The position numbers and the translations under genes are program-made. Below are positions 1 through 4,909 of a stretch of DNA of 9,313 nucleotides, piece by piece (position 1 is the first letter of the stretch; each line of letters starts with the position of its first letter). Below the pieces are notes generated by a model. The model saw only the letters and a program-made list of their open reading frames with translations, was not told the origin of the DNA and did no database searches. The DNA comes from Clostridium sp. CAG:1000 (GTDB lineage: Bacteria; Bacillota_I; Bacilli_A; RF39; UBA660), in the NCBI GenBank assembly GCA_000436975.1, contig HG000321.1, positions 1 to 9,313 on the forward strand, given 5' to 3'.

Positions 1-27
1 ACTGTCTACTTTTACTTGACTAGTTCA
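1..27. mobile_element. Possible terminus of an IS3-family element lying left of the window
   Basis: Read inward from base 27 on the minus strand, the sequence begins TGAACTAGTC and continues AAGTAAAAGTAGACA. This resembles the IS3-family terminal inverted repeat (TGAACT...CCAAAAAGT-x-GACA type), which starts with TG. No transposase is in the window and the target duplication cannot be tested. The same bases also form an imperfect hairpin (ACTTGA/TTCAAAGT) that might be a terminator for the gene ending at 44. Confidence 0.35.
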
Positions 28-43
28 AAGTGACTTTTTTATT

Positions 44-721
44 TTAATTACAAAAATCATCAAAATAAACTTTAAGATTGTTATTGTCTATATCTATATA
101 AGTACAATTATGATTTTCATTTATTACTTTTTTAATATGATCAATACTACAGTTAGTTATTTCATCATTTCCGTCATTACATTTTGTAAACTCGCTTAAA
201 TATTTACTATCTGTGTACCCATTTTTTTCAAGTGATTCAGTTGCTGTTAAAACTTTATCATTTTTAATATCATAGAAATAATTATAATAAGATATACCAT
301 TTCCGCTAGCATTCCATGGATCCATTTTAGTAGTAACTAAAATATTAACTATGTCATTCTTAATTGTTGATTTGTAACTAACATCAATATTAGCAACATC
401 ATCTTCTGATCCTAAAGGAACAATCATATAAGAAATAATTTCATCTAAAATAGTTTTGTTTAAGACTTCAATATTTTTACCATTGCCAACTATTTTAGGA
501 ATAACTATTTTAATATTGTTGCTAGAACTATGTGCAAAATATTTTGGTGTAGTATTAATTGCATCCACCACATTTACCTCAGTATTTACTTTAACATCAT
601 TTCCATTATCACACTTTGGACAAACAGCGGTATTAGAATACCATTTATAAGCGAAAACTCCTACTACACATAGTAATATGATTAATAAAATAATTATTAC
701 CGTATTATTTTTTTCTTTCAT
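44..721 (-). CDS. Membrane-anchored extracellular protein, possibly PdaC/RsiV-like (DUF3298-type) fold
   Basis: 225 residues. A short basic N-terminus (MKEKNN) is followed by one hydrophobic helix (about 7-25), then a Ser/Asn/Lys-rich extracellular part, so this looks like a single-pass protein with the C-terminus outside. CPKC (34-37) follows the helix directly, and four more Cys (181, 191, 206, 224) lie near the C-terminus. The middle recalls PdaC/RsiV-type domains: IKIVIPKI, then EVLNKTILDEI, then a strand pair (IVNILVTTKMD; ISYYNYFYDIKNDKVLT) and a "LEKNGYT" turn. That match is from memory of the pattern only, and the key residues of a deacetylase are not seen. The gene follows the arc operon, separated by an A/T palindrome, and may be expressed by read-through. 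Function unknown. Confidence 0.75.
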   Translation of the reverse strand: MKEKNNTVIIILLIILLCVVGVFAYKWYSNTAVCPKCDNGNDVKVNTEVNVVDAINTTPKYFAHSSSNNIKIVIPKIVGNGKNIEVLNKTILDEIISYMIVPLGSEDDVANIDVSYKSTIKNDIVNILVTTKMDPWNASGNGISYYNYFYDIKNDKVLTATESLEKNGYTDSKYLSEFTKCNDGNDEITNCSIDHIKKVINENHNCTYIDIDNNNLKVYFDDFCN

Positions 722-727
722 AATAAA

Positions 728-734
728 CACCTTT
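728..734 (-). promoter_or_regulatory. RBS that sets the start of the last gene at 721
   Basis: AAAGGTG lies 6 nt before ATG at 721. The longer frame would start at GTG 730, but that GTG is itself part of this Shine-Dalgarno sequence, so the ATG start is preferred. Confidence 0.75.
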
Positions 735-737
735 CTT

Positions 738-773
738 AAAAAAAATAATTAATATTAAAATTAATTATTTTTT
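738..773 (-). terminator. All-A/T terminator-like palindrome after the arc operon
   Basis: A perfect 14-bp inverted repeat (arms 740-753 and 760-773, AAAAAATAATTAAT/ATTAATTATTTTTT) with a 6-nt loop. Read on the minus strand it ends in a run of T, and because of its symmetry it does so on the plus strand too. With no G-C pairs it may be a leaky terminator. It ends only a few bases before the RBS of the next gene. Confidence 0.55.
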
Positions 774-774
774 A

Positions 775-780
775 ATTATA
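775..780 (-). promoter_or_regulatory. Possible -10 element for the last gene
   Basis: TATAAT on the minus strand, 54 nt before the ATG at 721. The -35 candidate at 17-bp spacing is TATCTT, which is poor, and there is no extended -10 TG. In such AT-rich DNA a chance match is likely. If real, the A/T palindrome would sit in the leader. Confidence 0.25.
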
Positions 781-782
781 TT

Positions 783-799
783 TTAGTAACACTTACTAA
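783..799 (-). repeat. Small perfect hairpin across the kinase-transporter stop codon
   Basis: TTAGTAA/TTACTAA form a 7-bp inverted repeat with a 3-nt loop, with the TAG stop inside the first arm on the minus strand. It lacks a T run directly after it, so it is not a terminator by itself. It may protect the 3' end of the arc message or be chance in AT-rich DNA. Confidence 0.35.
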
Positions 800-2238
800 G
801 ATAATATAACTGATGCAAATGTTAATATTAACATACTGGCAAGTCCAATAAGAATTACAACTTTAGTTGCCCATTTTACCCAAGTTGTATAATTAACTTT
901 AGCAAGAGCAAGACCACCCATTATTGCACCACAAGTTGGTGTAATTAAGTTTACAAGTCCATTAGCAGCAACAAATGTCATAATAGTTGTTTCAACACTA
1001 TAGCCAAGTTGGAATGCTAGTGGAGCCATAATTGGTGTAGATATAGTAGCAAGTCCAGATGATGATGGAACAAGTACTGATAATACTAAATGTAGTATAA
1101 AGTTACATGGTGTAAATAATGCCACTGGAGTTCCTTCTAACATATCAGCAACATTATAAATAATATAATTATCTAAATATGTTTTGCTCATAAGAACACT
1201 AACGCCACGAGCTACAGCTATAATTAATACAACTGATAAAATATCTCTAGCACCATTAATAACCTCATCAATTATTTCATTTACTGTAAATTTATTGATT
1301 AAACCAATAATAATTCCTGATACTAAGAACCAAAGAGCTGCATCATAGAACCACCAATCACCTAATGATTCACCAGTTAAATATGATGTCCATCCATTAA
1401 AGATTCCTATATTGAATTCTCCCCATGGAATAAATCCTATAATCATTACTAAGAATGTAAGACCAAAAATCCATAAAGTAACTTTTTGTTTACCAGTTAA
1501 AGTTGCATTTTCAACAGCATCTTTTTCTTTAAATTTTTCCATCTTCTTTTGTTCTTGTAATGATAGGAATGTAGAACCTTTATCAGCTTTTACTTTCTTA
1601 GCATAACTCATAACAAAATAAATTGATATTCCTAATGCTACTAACCATAAAACAGCACCTAATGCAATTAAAGTACCTTGATTAACAGCAATACCTTTTG
1701 GTAAAGCTGCTACTGCTGCTCCTGTTGCAAATGGGTTAATAGTTGAACCTAAAACACCACTACCAGCACCTAATAATACTACTGCTGATGCAACGATTGT
1801 ATCCATTCCTGCAGCTACCATAGTAAATGCAAGTAATGCATAGAAACCAACCGTTTCTTCCAACATTCCATAAGTTGTTCCACCTATTGAGAATATTGTC
1901 ATTAATATTGGAATTAATATTAATTCTTTTCCTTTTAATTTTTTTACTAAGACCTTAATACCATTTTCAAGTGCACCTGTTTTTTGCACTATAGCTAGAA
2001 ATCCACCAAGTATAAGTACAAATATTGCTACATCTACTGCATTTTCAAAACCATATATTGGTGACATTAATACATCTGATAATTTAGCTTTTACTACACC
2101 AGAACCATTAATTATTTCACCAGCGGAATCAAAACTAGCAGATGGCAAAAAATATGTAAATACAGCAAGTACTGCTATTAGTAAGAAAATAATACTAAAT
2201 GCAGACATTCTTTCTTTCTTCTTCTTTGTTTTAGCCAT
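796..2238 (-). other. arcD: Possible separate product: YfcC-type arginine/ornithine antiporter (480 aa)
   Basis: If translation starts at the internal ATG, the product is a stand-alone 480-residue integral membrane protein, close to the normal length for YfcC/DcuC transporters. It would exchange external arginine for internal ornithine. It shares its frame and stop with the fusion. Assignment to arginine/ornithine rather than another substrate rests on the arcA-arcC context. Confidence 0.6.
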
Positions 2239-3183
2239 TTTCTTTCCTCCTTTTTGACTACTTCTTATAATTGTACCTGTTTCATTATTTAAAGCAGGAA
2301 GTGCACACTCTAATGATGTAATAATACCAACTCCACCAGTACTTTCACAAAAGTCTACACATGATTCAACTTTAGGAAGCATACTTCCTTTTTTGAATTC
2401 ACCACTTTTCATATATTTTTTAGCAGTAGCAGAATCAAGTTCTCTTAAATTTATTTGATCAACTGTATTATATTTAAGACAGACAGTCTCAACTGTTGTT
2501 AAGATAAGCAATATATCTGCATGTAACTCTTTAGCAAGCAAAGCAGATGATCTATCTTTATCAATAACAGCAGCTACACCTTTAAGTTCCTTTCCTTCTT
2601 TAACTACAGGTATTCCACCACCACCTGATACGATAACAATATTACCTTGATTTAACAGGTCTTTAATTAAACCAAGTTCTATTATTTCTTTAGGCTTTGG
2701 AGAAGGTACTACTCTCCTATAACCTCTTCCAGAGTCTTCAACAAACGTATAACCTTTAGATTTTTCTATTTTTTTAGCTTCCTCTTCAGTATAAAACGCA
2801 CCAATTGGTTTCTCTGGATTATTAAAAGCTTGATCTTTTTTGTCAACTAATACTTGTGTAATTACAGTAGCACAGTTTTTATTTATAGATCTTGCTCTTA
2901 ATTCTTCTTGAATAGCTTGTTGCAAATGGTAACCAATGTATCCTTGCGACATAGCACCACATTCAGGAAATGGCATATCACACATTCCTTCTTCCTTAGA
3001 AGAATTTTCAAATGCTAGATTTATCATTCCTACTTGAGGACCATTTCCATGTGAAACCACTACATTATATCCTTCACTTACTAAATCAACTATTGATTTA
3101 GCAGTATTTTTAACTAACTTTAATTGTTCCGTAGGATTGTTACCAAGAGCATTACCACCTAAGGCAACAACGATACTTTTCAT
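796..3183 (-). CDS. arcC-arcD: Carbamate kinase fused in frame to a YfcC-type arginine/ornithine antiporter
   Basis: 795 residues in one frame. Residues 1-~307 are a complete carbamate kinase (carbamoyl phosphate + ADP to ATP + carbamate): GGNALG (9-14), SHGNGPQVG (44-52), KPIGAFY (125-131), RRVVPSPKP (156-164), SGGGGIP (186-192), AVIDKDRSSALLA (205-217) and GSMLPKVES. Residues ~316-795 are a full-length YfcC/DcuC-family membrane transporter: Lys-rich cytoplasmic start, many hydrophobic helices, GGTTYGMLEETVGFY, GSTINPFATGAA, VPSSSGLATISTPIMAPLA and NLITPTCGAIMGGLAL. Members of this family act as ArcD in streptococci. These parts are normally two proteins. They meet at S308-S309-Q310, where the kinase should end; CAA at 2254-2256 is one transition from TAA. 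An intact RBS and ATG for the transporter remain inside. The kinase itself has only a weak RBS and relies on the ATGA overlap with arcA. The stop is TAG. A sequencing error at the junction is possible. Confidence 0.9.
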   Translation of the reverse strand: MKSIVVALGGNALGNNPTEQLKLVKNTAKSIVDLVSEGYNVVVSHGNGPQVGMINLAFENSSKEEGMCDMPFPECGAMSQGYIGYHLQQAIQEELRARSINKNCATVITQVLVDKKDQAFNNPEKPIGAFYTEEEAKKIEKSKGYTFVEDSGRGYRRVVPSPKPKEIIELGLIKDLLNQGNIVIVSGGGGIPVVKEGKELKGVAAVIDKDRSSALLAKELHADILLILTTVETVCLKYNTVDQINLRELDSATAKKYMKSGEFKKGSMLPKVESCVDFCESTGGVGIITSLECALPALNNETGTIIRSSQKGGKKMAKTKKKKERMSAFSIIFLLIAVLAVFTYFLPSASFDSAGEIINGSGVVKAKLSDVLMSPIYGFENAVDVAIFVLILGGFLAIVQKTGALENGIKVLVKKLKGKELILIPILMTIFSIGGTTYGMLEETVGFYALLAFTMVAAGMDTIVASAVVLLGAGSGVLGSTINPFATGAAVAALPKGIAVNQGTLIALGAVLWLVALGISIYFVMSYAKKVKADKGSTFLSLQEQKKMEKFKEKDAVENATLTGKQKVTLWIFGLTFLVMIIGFIPWGEFNIGIFNGWTSYLTGESLGDWWFYDAALWFLVSGIIIGLINKFTVNEIIDEVINGARDILSVVLIIAVARGVSVLMSKTYLDNYIIYNVADMLEGTPVALFTPCNFILHLVLSVLVPSSSGLATISTPIMAPLAFQLGYSVETTIMTFVAANGLVNLITPTCGAIMGGLALAKVNYTTWVKWATKVVILIGLASMLILTFASVILS
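2236..2253 (-). promoter_or_regulatory. Internal Shine-Dalgarno sequence and ATG for the transporter part
   Basis: AAAGGAGG (2246-2253) is followed by a 7-nt spacer and ATG at 2238, codon 316 of the fused frame, beginning MAKTKKKKER. It is the best ribosome binding site in the operon after that of arcA, much better than the kinase's own. It suggests that a free antiporter is also, or mainly, translated from this point. Confidence 0.75.
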
Positions 3184-4415
3184 GCCTTATCACTTCTTAC
3201 AAGTGGCATAGACATACATCTAGGTCCTCCTCTACCTCTTGATAACTCAGCACTATGCATTTCAAGTACTTTTATTCCATTAGCTCTTAATAATTCATTA
3301 GTAACATTATTTCTATCATAAACAATTACTACTCCTGGAGCTATACACAATGTGTTACTTCCATCATTCCATTGTTCTCTTTCGGCACCAATTGGGTCAC
3401 CACCAGCACATGGAATTAATGTGATTTTTTTACCTAAGTATTCTTCTAATATTCTTTCTAATGATGCATTTTTTTCTTTAACATTAAGTCCTTCTTCTCC
3501 ATCGCTAGTTATTTCAAATACTTTAAGCGTTCCCATAATACCTGGATGATAAGTAAACTTATCTTTATCTATTTGAGTAAATACAGTATCTAAATGCATA
3601 AATGCACGACAGACTGGTATATCAAAAGCTAATATAGTATCAATTTTAGCATCTTTATCAGCAAAGATTTTATGAGCAAGTTCCTCAATTGCATCAGCAG
3701 ATGTTCTTTGAGAAATACCTACTGCTAAAATATGTTCGTTTAAATTTAGAACATCGCCACCCTCAATATGATAGGCAGAATATCTATCAAAATATTTATC
3801 CACCTGTCCTTTATAATCAGGATGATATTCAAAGATATATTCAGCATAAATAGTTTCCCTATTTCTTGTCACAGAATACATTCTATTTAATGAAACACCA
3901 TTTCCAATTGAAGCAAATGGATCTCTTGTAAAGTATAAGTTAGGCATTGGATCTACTACAAATGCAGTATCTTCTTTTATAGAGTCAACTAAGCTCTTAC
4001 CTTTCTTAGCTTTAGCCTTAATTACTTCATTATTAATAATTCCTTCCATTGTTTTTAATACTAAAAGTCTATTACTTTCAATTGAAGTTAAATAATCATA
4101 TACAAGCCCACGATATTTAGGTGTTCTAATGCCAGCTTCATATATGAATTGAGTTATAAACCTTTCTCTAATTGAAGGATCTAAATCAAGAACTTCTGTC
4201 ATCAAATCTTCCAAATATACAACTTCTACTCCATTGTCTTTTAATATTCTAACAAACTCATCATGTTCTTCTTGAGCAACTGGCAAGTATGGAATATCAT
4301 CAAATAATAATCTTTCCAGACTATCAGGAGTCAAGTTTAACAACTCTTTTCCAGGTCTATGAACTAATACTTTTTTCAAAGGATTAATTTCACTTTTGAC
4401 ATTTATTGGATACAT
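3180..4415 (-). CDS. arcA: Arginine deiminase
   Basis: Cytoplasmic enzyme hydrolysing L-arginine to L-citrulline and ammonia, the first step of the ADI pathway. The 411 residues match the usual family length. All expected active-site elements are present: FTRDP (162-166, Asp165), HIEGGD (216-221, Glu218), HLDTVFT (274-280, His274 and Asp276) and the nucleophilic Cys400 in RGRGGPRCMSMPL near the C-terminus. AGGAGG 7 nt before the ATG and an extended -10 promoter upstream support this start. The TGA stop overlaps the start of the kinase-transporter gene as ATGA, so the two are translationally coupled. No ornithine carbamoyltransferase gene lies between them, unlike the common arcA-arcB-arcC order. 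Besides energy, the pathway releases ammonia and so can counter acid stress. No clear ArgR or CcpA site was seen. Confidence 0.97.
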   Translation of the reverse strand: MYPINVKSEINPLKKVLVHRPGKELLNLTPDSLERLLFDDIPYLPVAQEEHDEFVRILKDNGVEVVYLEDLMTEVLDLDPSIRERFITQFIYEAGIRTPKYRGLVYDYLTSIESNRLLVLKTMEGIINNEVIKAKAKKGKSLVDSIKEDTAFVVDPMPNLYFTRDPFASIGNGVSLNRMYSVTRNRETIYAEYIFEYHPDYKGQVDKYFDRYSAYHIEGGDVLNLNEHILAVGISQRTSADAIEELAHKIFADKDAKIDTILAFDIPVCRAFMHLDTVFTQIDKDKFTYHPGIMGTLKVFEITSDGEEGLNVKEKNASLERILEEYLGKKITLIPCAGGDPIGAEREQWNDGSNTLCIAPGVVIVYDRNNVTNELLRANGIKVLEMHSAELSRGRGGPRCMSMPLVRSDKA

Positions 4416-4444
4416 AATTTTTCCTCCTATTATTCTATATTACA

Positions 4445-4453
4445 ATTATAGCA
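4445..4453 (-). promoter_or_regulatory. Extended -10 promoter of the arc operon
   Basis: TGCTATAAT on the minus strand is a perfect TATAAT with an extended -10 TG, 29 nt before the arcA start. No good -35 is visible; the expected position holds ATTTCT or TATTTC, next to the T8 run of the preceding hairpin. The arcA RBS AGGAGG (4423-4428) follows, 7 nt before the ATG. Confidence 0.6.
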
Positions 4454-4460
4454 TACTTTT

Positions 4461-4489
4461 AAAAAAAAGAAATAACTTTTTTGTTATTT
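4461..4489 (-). terminator. Second terminator-like hairpin just upstream of arcA
   Basis: Stem AAATAAC/GTTATTT (arms 4483-4489 and 4470-4476), an A6 loop, then C and T8 on the minus strand. It lies between the first terminator and the arcA -10 element, so it probably insulates the arc operon. The stem has only one G-C pair and may be weak. It could also be a regulatory structure if transcription started further upstream. Confidence 0.5.
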
Positions 4490-4503
4490 AATTTTTCATA
4501 TAG

Positions 4504-4528
4504 AAAAAAAGAAGTATTAAAACTTCTT
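4504..4528 (-). terminator. Intrinsic terminator overlapping the lipoprotein stop codon
   Basis: The minus-strand RNA forms a 7-bp stem (AAGAAGT/ACTTCTT, arms 4522-4528 and 4509-4515) with a 6-nt loop and a run of T downstream. The first arm begins within the TAA stop codon. It closes the surface-protein unit upstream of arcA. Confidence 0.75.
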
Positions 4529-4907
4529 AATCACAATATAAATAAATTAATAAAGGTTCTTCTTTGTATTCATATTTTTTTAAATTATCAACATCTACTC
4601 CAATGCCAGTTTTTTCCATATCACATGGTTTATGTGTATTTGGATTAACCATCATAGAAATATCATATCCTAATTTTTCTTTAAGGGTATTTAATGACAA
4701 AAAATATATTCCATCCTTTTTCTCAACTATTTTATATTTCTCATCTTTATATATTTCTTTTCCGTACTCTGTTAATTTAATATTCATTTCCATTTTAGTT
4801 AAATATTTCTTTTCAGGTTCCTTTGTTTCATTTGGTTTTGTTTCTTGTTTTTTACATCCACTTAGTATTAATAAACATACTAATGTTATTGTTAATATTT
4901 TTTTCAT
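4527..4907 (-). CDS. Small predicted lipoprotein of unknown function
   Basis: 126 residues. The signal is MKKILTITLVCLLILSGC, with lipobox LSGC and the acylated Cys at residue 18; a charged Lys/Glu/Thr linker (KKQETKPNETKEPEKK) follows, as in membrane-tethered lipoproteins. The mature part (~85 residues) is a small alpha/beta-looking domain, including YFLSLNTLKEKLGYDISMM and NPNTHKPCD, and ends LLIYLYCD. The two mature Cys, in KPCD and LYCD, could form a disulfide. The "L-x3-GYDIS ... C ... YLYC" layout recalls short pilin-like C-terminal domains in related bacteria, but that is a weak impression. I do not recognise the family. It lies 2 nt behind the glycine-rich protein gene and shares its transcript. 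A lipid-anchored partner for that unanchored secreted protein is a reasonable inference. The start at 4907 was chosen by RBS spacing; an alternative start at 4913 overlaps the upstream stop by 4 nt. Confidence 0.8.
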   Translation of the reverse strand: MKKILTITLVCLLILSGCKKQETKPNETKEPEKKYLTKMEMNIKLTEYGKEIYKDEKYKIVEKKDGIYFLSLNTLKEKLGYDISMMVNPNTHKPCDMEKTGIGVDVDNLKKYEYKEEPLLIYLYCD

Positions 4908-4909
4908 TT

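Noticed and set aside
456..650. Short plus-strand frames here and at 1412-1606 and 3352-3549
   Set aside because: All lie antisense within well-supported genes, have no RBS and show no recognisable protein features.
3180..3182. Mycoplasma-type code with TGA as Trp
   Set aside because: ArcA ends at its conserved MPLVR C-terminus followed by TGA, the glycine-rich gene also ends at TGA, and conserved Trp residues use TGG. TGA is a stop.
4484..4502. Possible ARG box (ArgR operator) upstream of arcA
   Set aside because: The minus-strand TATGAAAAATTAAATA only loosely fits the ArgR consensus, lies upstream of the second hairpin and has no partner copy. In AT-rich DNA this is likely chance.
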